Notes: a model not told the origin generated them from the letters alone. A DNA stretch of 64,000 nt from Aestuariivita sp. (GCA_018401465.1 JAGYKE010000004.1:1519857-1583856), one strand, 5' to 3'. Shown: positions 34,671-43,562, numbered from the stretch's first letter. Made by a program: numbers and translations.

Positions 34671-35168
34671 ATGAACATGGAAGCGAACCCTGCCGCCGGG
34701 GCCGACCGTGCCCAACTTGCGCATTACCTCGAAACGCTGTCGCTGGTGGAACGCCTGCACCGGCTGCTGCTCGACGTCATCAAGGATGAATTCGAACGGC
34801 TGGGCGTGCTGGAAATCAACGCGGTTCAGGCGCTGTTGCTGTTCAACATCGGCGAGAACGAGGTGACGGCGGGCGAATTGAAGACGCGCGGCTATTACCA
34901 GGGCAGCAATGTCAGCTACAATCTCAAGAAGCTGGTCGACATGGGCTACATGCATCACCAGCGCTGCGAGATCGACCGCCGGTCGGTCCGCGTTCGCCTG
35001 ACGCCGCGCGGGCGCGAGATCCGCGATATTGTCGCGCAGCTGTTCCGCCGCCATGCCGCGACGCTGGAAGACCGCTCGGTGCTCGACCGGCTGGGCCTTG
35101 ACGACGTGGCGGGCGCGCTGCGCCGGATGGAGCGGTTCTGGACCGACCAGATCCGCTACATCTATTGA
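34671..35168 (+). CDS. MarR-family winged-helix regulator (LdtR-like)
   Basis: A 165-residue MarR-type regulator. The winged helix covers about residues 25-140, with GELKTRGYYQGSNVSYNLKKL as recognition region and EIDRRSVRVRLTPRGREI as the wing. The YYQGSNVSYNLKKL stretch resembles LdtR, a rhizobial regulator of cell-wall L,D-transpeptidases, but this is a motif-level impression. The start at 34671 follows GGAG with 6-base spacing; ATG 34656 is a weaker alternative. It converges on the DUF1194 gene with a 7-base overlap. Confidence 0.85.
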   Translation: MNMEANPAAGADRAQLAHYLETLSLVERLHRLLLDVIKDEFERLGVLEINAVQALLLFNIGENEVTAGELKTRGYYQGSNVSYNLKKLVDMGYMHHQRCEIDRRSVRVRLTPRGREIRDIVAQLFRRHAATLEDRSVLDRLGLDDVAGALRRMERFWTDQIRYIY

Positions 35169-35914
35169 TCGCGGCGTCCCCGCGGCCCGTCGGGGCCGAG
35201 CGCCGAGAAGACGAAGCCATCGAGTTCGCGCAGGAGCTTGCGCCGCATGGCGTCTGCATAGGATTCGAACCCCAACGCGGTCTGGACGAAGGCATCGGCA
35301 CCGATGATGACGTTAGTGCGGAAATAGCTCGACAATTCGGCGATTTCGGCCTGCCGGGCATCGCCGATGCCGGGGTTGTCCGCGCCGATGACCAGCGCGT
35401 TGACGGTGACCCCGGCAGCCGTCAGCGCGGGCTTCATGTCGCGCGGATGGGGGCCGATGTTGCGCTGCCCGTCGCCCGATACGTCGAGGGTGCGCTTCCA
35501 GCAGGCGGGCCGTTCGTCGAGCAGCGCAAGGCCCCGTTCCATCGCATGCCCCAGCGCGGTGCCGGGGGGCGCGGGGCTGCGCCGGGTGGTGCGCAGGCGG
35601 TCCGCGACCGCGTCTATGGCGGCGTCGTCGGACAGCGTCGTCCAACCGATCAACAGCGGCATGTGCCCGGCTTCGGACCATTCGAAGATGGCCAGATCGA
35701 CCGGGGCCTGCGGCATGGCGAGGATGCGCGCGCGCACGCCCGGGTCCTGCAGGGCGCTCGCGACACCGTCGAGTTGCAGCCGGTATTCCCCCGCATCGAC
35801 CGATCCCGACACGTCGAGGGCGAGGACCAGCGCCTGTCGGCAGGCCGCCGCCGCCTGCGCGCCCCAGAGCGCGAGCGCCGCAAGTGCGGCCGCGGCCGGG
35901 CGCGCGCGCCTCAT
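35162..35914 (-). CDS. DUF1194 family exported VWA-like protein
   Basis: A 250-residue protein with an N-terminal signal sequence (cleavage near AQAAAAC) and a von Willebrand A-like domain carrying the metal-site motif LALDVSGSVDAGEY (DxSxS) near residues 31-45. Later segments TTRRSPAPPGTALGHAME and TLDVSGDGQRNIGPHP fit DUF1194, a family common in Rhodobacterales and of unknown function. It probably binds a divalent cation and a protein partner in the periplasm. Confidence 0.85.
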   Translation of the reverse strand: MRRARPAAAALAALALWGAQAAAACRQALVLALDVSGSVDAGEYRLQLDGVASALQDPGVRARILAMPQAPVDLAIFEWSEAGHMPLLIGWTTLSDDAAIDAVADRLRTTRRSPAPPGTALGHAMERGLALLDERPACWKRTLDVSGDGQRNIGPHPRDMKPALTAAGVTVNALVIGADNPGIGDARQAEIAELSSYFRTNVIIGADAFVQTALGFESYADAMRRKLLRELDGFVFSALGPDGPRGRRDQ

Positions 35915-35969
35915 CCCCGGGCGCGGCAGGGGCCGCCGGGGCTTGTCCCAGAGGTCGCGCGCCGCGCTG

Positions 35970-36398
35970 TCACCAATGCCCCGTATTGCCCATGCTGGCC
36001 CAGGATTCGGCGGGCGGCAGGGGATTGCCCTTCTGAAGCAGTTCGACCGAGATGTTGTCGGGCGACCGCACGAAGGCCATGCGCCCGTCGCGGGGGGGGC
36101 GGTTGATGGTCACGCCGTTCTCCATCAGGTGGGCGCAGGTGGCGTGGATGTCGTCGACCGCATAGGCGAGATGGCCGAAGTGGCGGCTGTCGGACGGGAG
36201 GCCGTCGTCGCCGTCCCAGTTGTAGGTCAGCTCGACTGGGCAGTCCTCCTGACCCGGGGGGGCCATGAAGACAAGCGTGAAGCGGCCCTGTTCGCTGTCA
36301 TAGCGCCGCGTCTCCTGCAGGCCGAGAAGCGCGTAGAAGGCCATCGAGGCCTCGAGGTCCTTCACCCGGACCATGGTGTGAAGATAACGGATCGTCAT
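35970..36398 (-). CDS. gloA: Lactoylglutathione lyase (glyoxalase I)
   Basis: Metal-dependent VOC enzyme converting the hemithioacetal of methylglyoxal and glutathione into S-lactoylglutathione. The 142-residue length is typical. Metal-ligand regions: RYLHTMVRVKDLEASMAFY (His), PVELTYNWD (Glu), FGHLAYAVDDI (His) and NISVELLQKG (Glu). The start was set at the ATG giving MTIRYLHTMVRV; an extended form upstream would add 59 arginine-rich residues. Confidence 0.92.
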   Translation of the reverse strand: MTIRYLHTMVRVKDLEASMAFYALLGLQETRRYDSEQGRFTLVFMAPPGQEDCPVELTYNWDGDDGLPSDSRHFGHLAYAVDDIHATCAHLMENGVTINRPPRDGRMAFVRSPDNISVELLQKGNPLPPAESWASMGNTGHW

Positions 36399-36462
36399 GG
36401 GGCTGGTCCTTCCTTGTGTTGCCGTCTGTGATCCTAACGCGTCCTGCGACGGGGACCAGTGC

Positions 36463-37827
36463 TCAGAAACGCGATGTGATCCCGAAGGACAGCGACATCT
36501 CGCGCGTGGTGAAGCGGCTGTCGTTCGACCGCGTGCGCGCCGCGCGCAATTGGAGCGAGGGCACGAAGCCCGCATAATCCCAGTCCCGGAAAGTCATGGT
36601 GAGGTCCGCGAGCGCCGAGCGGTCCTGCCGCCCGCCCGGCACGACGAAGAGGCCCGAGCGGAAGAAGGGCCGGTCCTCGTATCCAAGCGTCACCGCGGCG
36701 TCGAGCGTCACCGGCCCCAAAGGGCGACCAGGGCTGTAGGCCGCGCGCAGCGACAGGGTCTGCGCCATGTCGTTGCGGAAGACCGCGTCCGTGTCGCGCA
36801 GGCCCAGCGACAGTGCCATCCGGTCCCCGCCCTGAAACCGGTACGCATAGCTCAGCCCGAAGGTGCGCGCGGTGGAATCGTAGCGCGTGCCCGACAGGCT
36901 CAGCCGGTCCTCGACGGCGGCGCGGAAGGTGAACGCGCCGGTCTGTCCGAAGGGCAGTGTGCGGTGGCCGCCCAGCCGCACGAAGCGATAGACCGATTGC
37001 CCGCCCGACCGCGTCTGCCCGACGGCACCCTGCGCGCCCCATGTGCCCCGCGCCGCGCGGCCCACATGGTGCAGCGCCAGATCGGCCACCTGCGAAGACA
37101 GGTCCGAATTGCGCAAGGTGGGTGCCAGCGCCTGCGCTTCGGACGACAGGGCGACATGCCTCGTGTAAAGCCGCAGCCCCAGCGTGGTGCGCCCCGTCTC
37201 GGTCGCCCGCAGCCGATAGCCAAGAGCGAGATCAGCCGTGGCGATGGTGCCCGACAGCGCCTGTGCCGCGCCCGACAGGATGCCGGTGACGGGAATGCCT
37301 TCGATGACCTGAAGGCTTGAATCCGCGCCGTTGTTGACGTTGCTCGACGGGCGGACCGAGGTGACAAGGTTGAAGGAGACCGGGTTGACCTGCCGCAAGT
37401 GGTGATAGTCGCGCGCCATTCGGTCCTTGGCGGCGGGGTCGCGGACGTGGATCGCGGTGCGCCGCAGCCAGATCTGGGCGAGGCCCGGCCGGTCCTGCGC
37501 GGCGGCAAGCCGGGCGGCCTGTTCGCCCGCGCTCACCTTGTCGGGGGTGGTTTCGGCATGGCGAAAGGCATAGGCGGCGGCCTTGCGGCCCAGCGTCAGC
37601 TCGCCCTGCGCGGCATGGGCGTGGGACAGGATGAAATAGGCATAGGCGTCCTTTGGATCGGCCTGCAGCAGCCCCCGCGCTGCGGCGATGGCGGTGCCCG
37701 TGTCGCCGCGTTCAAGCGCCGCACGCGCGAGCGCGCGGGTCTGGTCGGTCGTCAGGCTGACCGGTTCGGCCAGCGCTGTCCCGCCCAGACCCAGAAGCAG
37801 CGCGAGGCAGGCCAGCGCGTGCCGCAT
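36463..37827 (-). CDS. Slam-like surface lipoprotein assembly modifier
   Basis: A 454-residue outer-membrane protein. Signal peptide residues 1-20 (MRHALACLALLLGLGGTALA). Residues about 25-140 form TPR-like helices (TRALARAALERGDTGTAIAAARGLLQADPKDAYAYFILSHAHAAQGE). From about 165 a beta-barrel begins (NLVTSVRPSSNVNNGADSS) and runs to the terminal phenylalanine in SLSFGITSRF. TPR plus 14-strand barrel is the Slam layout, which moves lipoproteins to the cell surface in Neisseria. It lies 8 bases after a barrel-type lipoprotein gene on the same strand, its likely client. Confidence 0.82.
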   Translation of the reverse strand: MRHALACLALLLGLGGTALAEPVSLTTDQTRALARAALERGDTGTAIAAARGLLQADPKDAYAYFILSHAHAAQGELTLGRKAAAYAFRHAETTPDKVSAGEQAARLAAAQDRPGLAQIWLRRTAIHVRDPAAKDRMARDYHHLRQVNPVSFNLVTSVRPSSNVNNGADSSLQVIEGIPVTGILSGAAQALSGTIATADLALGYRLRATETGRTTLGLRLYTRHVALSSEAQALAPTLRNSDLSSQVADLALHHVGRAARGTWGAQGAVGQTRSGGQSVYRFVRLGGHRTLPFGQTGAFTFRAAVEDRLSLSGTRYDSTARTFGLSYAYRFQGGDRMALSLGLRDTDAVFRNDMAQTLSLRAAYSPGRPLGPVTLDAAVTLGYEDRPFFRSGLFVVPGGRQDRSALADLTMTFRDWDYAGFVPSLQLRAARTRSNDSRFTTREMSLSFGITSRF

Positions 37828-37835
37828 CGCGCCAC

Positions 37836-38714
37836 TTAGGGGCAGATCGGGCTGGCGCCGGGGGTGCCGCACTGGACCAGCACGAAGAGTCCGTGTTCCT
37901 CTTCGTCGGTGAAGGCGTTGATGTGATCCTGGGCAAACAGCGATCCGGCGATCACGCGCGAATCCGTGCCGCCGAAGATTCCGCCGAAGTTGCCGCGCGA
38001 GATGTTGTTGCGCGAAACGGAGCCCGAAAACGATCCGTTCGCCTGTATGGCCGCAGCGTCGAGATCGATATCTTCAAGGGCCACCCCGGTATCGGCGAAG
38101 ACGCGATCGGTCACGCGGCCTTCGACGGCACTGTCGGTGAAGTCGGCGGTGATGAGGATGGTGCCCGTCACTTCGCCCGCCTGCCGTGGCAGCAGGCCCA
38201 CGGGCGTACCGGCGGGCGGTGGCAGCAGATCGCCCGGATCTCCGGCCACGTTGGTCAGCCCGATGTAGTTGCCGCCATATTGCACAACGCCCGTGCCGGG
38301 ATCATAGGCGCCGTCGCGGCCGTAGAGACCACCGCCGAAATAGGCGCCGAACTGCCCGCCCAAAACGAAGATGCCCGCGCGTGTATTGTCGTATTGCTGC
38401 ACGAAGGCGGTGACATGGCGTTCGGTGGGCGAGCCCTGGATCGCATAGGCGACATAGCCGGGCCGGTCGAGCGCGGGCTTTCGCACATAGGTGCCGTTCA
38501 GCGCATCGGCATCCGCCGTAAGGCCGTTGACCGTCAGCGTGCCGGTGCCGGGATCATAGGTAAAACTGGCGACATCGCCCTGCACATTCGCGGGAACGGT
38601 CGTACCCGCCCCGGGTGCCGTGGGCGCAGTCGTCGTGCCGCCTGTGAACGGGTTGCCGTCGCCGCATGCGGCAAGCACGGCAACAGCGCAGGCGCCTGCC
38701 CAGAACTGCTTCAT
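37836..38714 (-). CDS. Putative Slam-exported surface lipoprotein, TbpB-barrel-like
   Basis: A 292-residue lipoprotein. The lipobox LAAC places the lipidated cysteine at residue 17, with no inner-membrane retention aspartate next to it. A proline/threonine linker (TTTAPTAPGAGTT) follows, then a glycine-rich beta domain. The C-terminal part, ANGSFSGSVSRN...NFGGIFGGTDSRVIAGSL, resembles the handle barrel of transferrin-binding-protein-B-type surface lipoproteins, including GxFxG and GxxFG motifs. The last residues hold two cysteines (VQCGTPGASPICP). Its neighbour is the Slam-like gene. The ligand is unknown. Confidence 0.75.
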   Translation of the reverse strand: MKQFWAGACAVAVLAACGDGNPFTGGTTTAPTAPGAGTTVPANVQGDVASFTYDPGTGTLTVNGLTADADALNGTYVRKPALDRPGYVAYAIQGSPTERHVTAFVQQYDNTRAGIFVLGGQFGAYFGGGLYGRDGAYDPGTGVVQYGGNYIGLTNVAGDPGDLLPPPAGTPVGLLPRQAGEVTGTILITADFTDSAVEGRVTDRVFADTGVALEDIDLDAAAIQANGSFSGSVSRNNISRGNFGGIFGGTDSRVIAGSLFAQDHINAFTDEEEHGLFVLVQCGTPGASPICP

Positions 38715-38914
38715 CTGCCTCAACCTCGTCAAAAGACAATTTTTATCTTCTTTTGCGCGAAGAATCCGACTGTTGGAGTGAAAAGTCAATGTATTCCACA
38801 AAGCTGTGGATAAATCGTGGCGCGAAGGTGACCAGCATATAGTGGTTTTCGGGCGGGCCCCTCCAAGATATGGTTGGGGGCCGCAAGAGATTCGGCCAAG
38901 TCAGGAGAACCGCC

Positions 38915-39823
38915 ATGCCGCTGACGCCCGAACAACAGGCCGAGATCGCCGAAACCCGCGCCGCCCTGACGCCCACGCGCCGCACCGTGGCGCCGGGGAT
39001 CGAGGCACATCTGTATGAGGCCAAGCCCGTTCTCGACCATGGGTTCGTGCGGGTCATCGACTATATGGGCGACGACGCGGCGATCTGTCAGGCGGCCCGT
39101 GTCAGTTATGGGCGCGGCACGAAATCGGTGCAGAACGACGAGGGGCTGATCCGCTACCTGATGCGGCACTGGCATTCGACGCCCTTCGAGATGTGCGAGA
39201 TCAAGCTGCACGTGAAGCTGCCGGTCTTCGTGGCGCGGCAGTGGATCCGCCACCGCACGGCGAACGTGAACGAATATTCCGCGCGCTATTCGATCCTGGA
39301 CCGTGAGTTCTATATCCCCGCGCCCGAACACATCAACGCGCAGTCGCAGGTGAACAACCAGGGCCGGGGCGTGGTTCTGGAAGGGGAGGAGGCGGCGCGG
39401 GTGCTCGAGATCCTCAAGGCGGACAGCACGCGCGCCTATGACAGTTACGAGGCGATGATCAGCCAGGAGGGCCAGATGGGCCTCGCGCGCGAACTTGCCC
39501 GCATGAACCTGCCTGCGAACATCTATACCCAGTGGTACTGGAAGGTGGATCTGCACAACCTGTTCCACTTCCTGCGGCTGCGGGCCGATCTCCATGCGCA
39601 ATACGAGATCCGCGTCTATGCCGAAGAGATCGGCAAGATCGTGGCCGACTGGGTGCCCTTCGCCTGGCGCGCGTTCGAGGATTACCGGCTGGGCGCGGTG
39701 TCGATGTCGGCACAGATGATGGCCTGCATGCGGCGGATGCTGAAGGGCGAGGCGGTCACGCAGGAGACAAGCGGATTGAGCGCGCGGGAATGGCGCGAGT
39801 TTCAGGAGATGGTCGGGGAATAG
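38915..39823 (+). CDS. thyX: Flavin-dependent thymidylate synthase
   Basis: Makes dTMP from dUMP with methylenetetrahydrofolate and FAD/NADPH, the alternative to ThyA. The 302-residue protein contains the ThyX signature in [15 protein letters not shown], with Thr and Ala in place of the more common residues. Flavin and nucleotide segments [10 protein letters not shown] and [17 protein letters not shown] are also present. The start at 38915 follows AGGAG; a longer form adds 15 unlikely residues. Confidence 0.95.
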   Translation: MPLTPEQQAEIAETRAALTPTRRTVAPGIEAHLYEAKPVLDHGFVRVIDYMGDDAAICQAARVSYGRGTKSVQNDEGLIRYLMRHWHSTPFEMCEIKLHVKLPVFVARQWIRHRTANVNEYSARYSILDREFYIPAPEHINAQSQVNNQGRGVVLEGEEAARVLEILKADSTRAYDSYEAMISQEGQMGLARELARMNLPANIYTQWYWKVDLHNLFHFLRLRADLHAQYEIRVYAEEIGKIVADWVPFAWRAFEDYRLGAVSMSAQMMACMRRMLKGEAVTQETSGLSAREWREFQEMVGE

Positions 39824-39927
39824 TCCGGTTTTGCGGGTTGGGTCCTTGCCAGAAAGGGCTTTACAGCCCCGCCCGTGCGCCGTCATTCTGCGGGTGGTTT
39901 GTGTGCGTAACGATGAAGGGAACGGAA

Positions 39928-40116
39928 ATGCGCGTTCACATGCGTCTGATTGCCGCGGTCGCGGCGCTGTGCCTGTCCGGAGCCGGGGTCTCGGCCAAGG
40001 AGCTGAATTACTGGCCTTATGCCACCCAGCACAATTTCTGCCCCCCCGGCCTGCAGCCGGTGACGGCGGGGGGGATCATCTGCTGCGGCAAGCCGAACCA
40101 GCACATCACCTATTAG
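39928..40116 (+). CDS. Small secreted cysteine-containing protein, possibly ended early by an amber codon
   Basis: A 62-residue exported protein: signal peptide to about GAGVSAK, then a mature part with a C-P-P-G motif and adjacent cysteines (NFCPPGLQPVTAGGIICCGKPN). AAGGGA before 39928 decides the start. The TAG at 40114-40116 is followed in the same frame by 29 sense codons with normal local codon use, including DDCPAGAKGCR, up to TGA at 40204-40206. The extension fits the cysteine-rich character, so the stop may be a recent nonsense mutation or an error. The function is unknown. Confidence 0.65.
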   Translation: MRVHMRLIAAVAALCLSGAGVSAKELNYWPYATQHNFCPPGLQPVTAGGIICCGKPNQHITY

Positions 40117-40213
40117 CAGGCCATGCGGCATCCGACGGCGACGGTGACGCGGGTGCGCCATGTGCGTGCCGATGACTGCCCTGCGGGTGCGAAGGGCTGC
40201 CGCTGACCGCTGG

Positions 40214-40420
40214 TCAGAGCAGCTTGATGTCCGACGCCATGGGGCGGCCGTCGCGGCCGTCCTGCAGGTCGAACGCGACCTTCTGATTGTCGCTGAGACC
40301 CTTCAGTCCCGACCGTTCGACGGCCGAGATATGCACGAAGATGTCCTTGCCGCCGTCTTCGGGGGCAATGAAGCCATAGCCTTTGGTGCTGTTGAACCAT
40401 TTCACGGTGCCTGTCGGCAT
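40214..40420 (-). CDS. Cold-shock-domain protein
   Basis: A 68-residue CspA-type single-strand nucleic acid binding protein, usually an RNA chaperone. RNP1 is KGYGFIAPE and RNP2 is DIFVHISAV; the start MPTGTVKWFNSTKG is standard. The 220-base space upstream, before the divergent reductase gene, is long enough for the regulated 5' leader typical of csp genes, though no conserved cold-box could be identified by eye. Confidence 0.95.
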   Translation of the reverse strand: MPTGTVKWFNSTKGYGFIAPEDGGKDIFVHISAVERSGLKGLSDNQKVAFDLQDGRDGRPMASDIKLL

Positions 40421-40640
40421 GATCCGTGTCTCCTTCCTGTCTTGCGCGCCGGTCGCCGTTTCCCGCGACCTTCCGATGTCGGGAGGCCTTTCGCGACCAG
40501 ACCGCAGCATAGGCATACGGTTGAGTGCCGCGCGAAGACTTCCCTTGCGCAAAGAGATCGGGCCGGTCCCTGAAAAATCAAGAATGTCACGCAGATTTGG
40601 CCCCTTCTGCGTGCCGGATGCCCAAAAAAGAGGGATTTCG

Positions 40641-40973
40641 ATGAAGATCTATGGATTGAAGACCTGCGACACCTGCCGCAAGGCGCAAGCCGCGCTGCCC
40701 GGCGCGCGGCTGATCGACCTGCGGGAGGAGCCGATGGACGACAGCCTGCGGCAGGCGGCGCTCGCGCAATTCGGGGCGGCGCTGGTCAACACGCGCTCGA
40801 CCACATGGCGGGGCCTGTCCGAGGCGGCGCGGCAAGATGACCCCGCGCAGCTTCTGGCGGCGCATCCCGCGCTGATGAAGCGGCCGCTGATCGTGACCGA
40901 TACGGGCGGGATGCATCTGGGCTGGACGCCCGCCGTCAGATCGGCCCTTGGCGCGGCGGGTGGCGCCGCTTAG
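40641..40973 (+). CDS. ArsC/Spx-family reductase-like protein (YffB type)
   Basis: A 110-residue thioredoxin-fold protein starting MKIYGLKTCDTCRKAQAAL with the CxxC motif at residues 9-12. The later KRPLIVTDTGGMHLGW is typical of the ArsC/Spx/YffB group. The missing arsenate-reductase-specific arginine context suggests it is not a true arsenate reductase. The physiological partner is probably glutathione or a thiol regulator. The start was fixed at the ATG after AGAGGGA. Confidence 0.87.
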   Translation: MKIYGLKTCDTCRKAQAALPGARLIDLREEPMDDSLRQAALAQFGAALVNTRSTTWRGLSEAARQDDPAQLLAAHPALMKRPLIVTDTGGMHLGWTPAVRSALGAAGGAA

Positions 40974-41004
40974 GTAGGGACAAGGCAGCAGAAGGGAACG
41001 GCCC

Positions 41005-41373
41005 ATGCGCAGCGCGGCCATGGTTCTGGGGATCATCGCGGGGATCATCGGGATGATCGTGGGGTTCTTCAGCTTCGGCTATACCGAAGCGGTGGAGCGC
41101 TTCGGCGAGATCGAGGGGCTGGTCGAGCAGATCGAGAATGTGGGCCTGATCCGCTTCATGTCGCTGGTGGCGCCGATGCTGGCGATCGCGGGCGGCGCGA
41201 TGGCGAAGGTGCGCGCGCTGTGGGGCGGCGCGCTTCTGCTCGTCTCGGCGGCGGGGATGTATTACGCCTTCGGCTTCGGGGTCTTCACCATGTTCCCCAT
41301 CGCCTTTGCGGCGCTGGGCGGTGTCATGGCCATCGCCGCCGGCAAGCCGGACGAGCCGAAGGCGCATTTCTGA
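41005..41373 (+). CDS. Small integral membrane protein
   Basis: A 122-residue inner-membrane protein with four hydrophobic segments (about residues 6-25, 50-66, 72-88, 92-112) and an acidic loop (TEAVERFGEIEGLVEQIENV) between the first and second. The C-terminus is short and charged (KPDEPKAHF). No characterised family is recognised. It lies 31 bases after the reductase gene and converges on the DoxX gene with 4 bases between. Confidence 0.7.
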   Translation: MRSAAMVLGIIAGIIGMIVGFFSFGYTEAVERFGEIEGLVEQIENVGLIRFMSLVAPMLAIAGGAMAKVRALWGGALLLVSAAGMYYAFGFGVFTMFPIAFAALGGVMAIAAGKPDEPKAHF

Positions 41374-41377
41374 GGCG

Positions 41378-41890
41378 TCAGGTGATCTTGAGGGCGCGGT
41401 CGACTGACATCGGCCCGGCCCCGCGCAGCACCAGCACCAGCAGCAGGAAGACCCACATCGTGCGTTCGTCGAGAAGGCCGATCGAGGTGTCGAACCAGTT
41501 CCCCAGCGGCGCGCCGTGCCCTGTCACGTCGACTAGCGTCTGCACGGCGACAAGCCCGATGGCCCCGAGTGCGGCGGCGCGGGTGAAAAGGCCCAGCACC
41601 AGAAGCACGGGCAGGATGTATTCCGCCAGCATGCCCGCGATGACCACGAGGCGCTGGAAGGCGGTCATCTGCCCCACGTCGTAAAGTGCCGCGTCGGCGG
41701 CCATCGGGAAGATCTGGGCAAAGCCACCGGCGGACGGTGTGAAGAAGCCGCCTTCGGTCTTCATCCCCGCCGCGTTCAGGTAATAGACCGCCAGCACCGC
41801 AAGGAAGACAGCGCGCGCCAGCGTGGTGACCACGGCGTCGGAACCGAACCGGCCGAAGGCCGAATTGTAAAGCTGGATCAGGGCTGTCAT
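41378..41890 (-). CDS. BufD-like DoxX family membrane protein
   Basis: A 170-residue DoxX-type protein with four transmembrane helices (TTLARAVFLAVLAVYYLNAAG; LVVIAGMLAEYILPVLLVLGLF; AAALGAIGLVAVQTLVDVTG; MWVFLLLVLVLRGAG). It is the last gene of a four-gene cluster with the order DUF2282, DUF692, DUF2063, DoxX, which is that of bufferin clusters described in Caulobacter. DoxX proteins are often linked to oxidative or metal stress; the exact job of the bufferin-associated member is not settled. It lies 10 bases after the DUF2063 gene. Confidence 0.87.
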   Translation of the reverse strand: MTALIQLYNSAFGRFGSDAVVTTLARAVFLAVLAVYYLNAAGMKTEGGFFTPSAGGFAQIFPMAADAALYDVGQMTAFQRLVVIAGMLAEYILPVLLVLGLFTRAAALGAIGLVAVQTLVDVTGHGAPLGNWFDTSIGLLDERTMWVFLLLVLVLRGAGPMSVDRALKIT

Positions 41891-41900
41891 GAGAGGGCCT

Positions 41901-42650
41901 TCACTTGTGAATGTCGCAGATCGCCCCGCCTGCAAGCAGGATCGACAGGACCTGCGACAGGTCGAATTCGGGTGTTTCGGTGACGCCCGCGTCATGGGCT
42001 TCGCCCAGCGTCGCGCCTGACATGAGCGCGGCGATGCAGGCGGCACCTCCGGGGGGCAGAAGATGCGGTTCGGGGTCGAAACCCGGGCGCAGGACCGCAA
42101 CATCCTGTCCGCCCGGTTCCGGTTTGGGCGCGCCGTCTTCGGTGTTGAAGCGCCAGATCGCATGGATCGGCCAGGGTGACCGGATCAGCCGCAGCGCGGG
42201 CGCGAGCGTGAGCCGCGCGGCGATCAGCGCCTCGGGCGGCAGCGCGGCGAGCGCGGCGGGATCGACCGCGTCGGCATCGGCGGCGTGATAGGAGTGCCGC
42301 AGCGCGAGGTCGATCCGGGCGACATCGGCCAGATAGCCCAGATGCGCCACTTGCGGCACCGTCGCCACAAAATCGGGAAAGCTGTCGCCATAAAGCATGA
42401 GGATGGGCGAGGTCGGCGGGTGCCGGCGCAGGTAGAGCCCGGCGAGGCCCTTCATGTTCACCTCGCCCAGAAGCTTGGTGACGACGGGAAAGCCTTCGAT
42501 CAGCGCCTCGGTCAGGGACACGGCGACGTTGTTGCGATAGACTGAATAGCGCCGTCCGGCGGGCGCGCCTGCACCATCGGTCAGACCTTCGGGCACGGGC
42601 TGCGTGGCATCGAGAAGGGCCGCGCGGAACTGGTCCTGTCCGACGTTCAT
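41901..42650 (-). CDS. BufC-like DUF2063 partner of the multinuclear iron oxidase
   Basis: A 249-residue protein whose N-terminal DUF2063 domain (residues about 5-100) begins [18 protein letters not shown] and contains [33 protein letters not shown]2063 was labelled as putative DNA-binding, but members beside DUF692 enzymes act as partner proteins that recruit the peptide substrate (as MbnC and TglB-like partners do). The C-terminal half is family-specific. It overlaps the DUF692 gene by four bases, strong support for a fixed enzyme-partner stoichiometry. Confidence 0.88.
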   Translation of the reverse strand: MNVGQDQFRAALLDATQPVPEGLTDGAGAPAGRRYSVYRNNVAVSLTEALIEGFPVVTKLLGEVNMKGLAGLYLRRHPPTSPILMLYGDSFPDFVATVPQVAHLGYLADVARIDLALRHSYHAADADAVDPAALAALPPEALIAARLTLAPALRLIRSPWPIHAIWRFNTEDGAPKPEPGGQDVAVLRPGFDPEPHLLPPGGAACIAALMSGATLGEAHDAGVTETPEFDLSQVLSILLAGGAICDIHK

Positions 42651-43504
42651 ACCGCGATCCGGGCAAGGGCACGGGCGGCGCGGGCGGCTTCCTCGGCCAG
42701 CACGGACCAGTCGGGAACGTCGGTATCCCATTCGATGAGCAGCGGCTTTGGCCCCGACCGTGCCAGCGTGTGATCCAGCAGCGCCCAGACCGGGTCGGCC
42801 ACTTCGCGACCATGACTGTCGATGAGAAGGGGCGCGCCGTGGTCGTCCTGATCGGTGTGGTGCCCGGCCAGATGAATTTCGCCCACGCGCTCCAGCGGAT
42901 AGGCGTCGATATAGCCCTGTGGGCTGTAGCCGAGATTGGTGGCCGAGACGAAGACGTTGTTGACGTCGAGCAGCAGCCCGCAGCCGGTGCGCCGCGCGAT
43001 CTCGTCGAGGAAATCGGTTTCCGACCAGGTGCTCTCGGAGAAGGCGAGATAGCTTGACGGGTTCTCGAGCAGCATGGTGCGGCCCACCGCTTCCTGCACC
43101 TCGTCAATGTGGTCGGCGACGCGGGTCAGGGTGGCCTTGGTATAGGGCAGGGGCAGCAGGTCGTTGAGGTATTCCGCCCCGTGGGTCGACCAGGCGAGAT
43201 GTTCGGAAAAGCTTGCCGGGTTGAGCCAACCCAGGAGGTGCTTCAGCCGGGCAAGGTGATCGGGGTCGAGCGGGCCTTCGCCGCCGATCGACAGGCCCAC
43301 GCCATGCACCGACAGCGCAAAGCGTTCGGACAGGGCGCGCAGTTGCGCATGCGGGCGGCCGCCGTCGCCCATGTAGTTTTCGGCATGGATTTCCAGCCAG
43401 CGGACCGTGCCCGGATCGTCCAGCAATGCGGCGAAGTGCCGGGGCTTGTAGCCGACGCCGGGTGCGGCGGGCAGTCTGTCACGGCGGGGGGTCGCATCGA
43501 GCAT
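42647..43504 (-). CDS. BufB-like DUF692 multinuclear non-heme iron oxidase
   Basis: A 285-residue TIM-barrel enzyme of the DUF692/MNIO family, which oxidises cysteines of RiPP precursors using clustered iron ions. The conserved metal-ligand segments are seen in order: [57 protein letters not shown] and LLIDSHG. In bufferin systems the enzyme turns core cysteines of the DUF2282 precursor into thiooxazole-type heterocycles. It lies between the precursor gene and its DUF2063 partner. No key ligand appears missing. Confidence 0.92.
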   Translation of the reverse strand: MLDATPRRDRLPAAPGVGYKPRHFAALLDDPGTVRWLEIHAENYMGDGGRPHAQLRALSERFALSVHGVGLSIGGEGPLDPDHLARLKHLLGWLNPASFSEHLAWSTHGAEYLNDLLPLPYTKATLTRVADHIDEVQEAVGRTMLLENPSSYLAFSESTWSETDFLDEIARRTGCGLLLDVNNVFVSATNLGYSPQGYIDAYPLERVGEIHLAGHHTDQDDHGAPLLIDSHGREVADPVWALLDHTLARSGPKPLLIEWDTDVPDWSVLAEEAARAARALARIAV

Positions 43505-43520
43505 GGGCAGGTCCTTGAAG

Positions 43521-43546
43521 AAGGGCGGGGTGATTGCCCCGCCCTT
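43521..43546. promoter_or_regulatory. Intercistronic stem-loop between bufA and bufB
   Basis: AAGGGCGGGG-TGATTG-CCCCGCCCTT, perfect 10-base arms, in the 58-base gap between the precursor stop and the DUF692 start. On the coding strand no U-run follows, so it is likely an attenuating or transcript-stabilising hairpin that favours precursor over enzyme. Confidence 0.65.
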
Positions 43547-43562
43547 CCCGTTCAGGTCGGTA

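Noticed and set aside
35261-35278. GGATTCGAACCCC-like text resembling a tRNA T-arm
   Set aside because: It is inside the DUF1194 coding region and no cloverleaf can be formed around it; no tRNA was found in the window.
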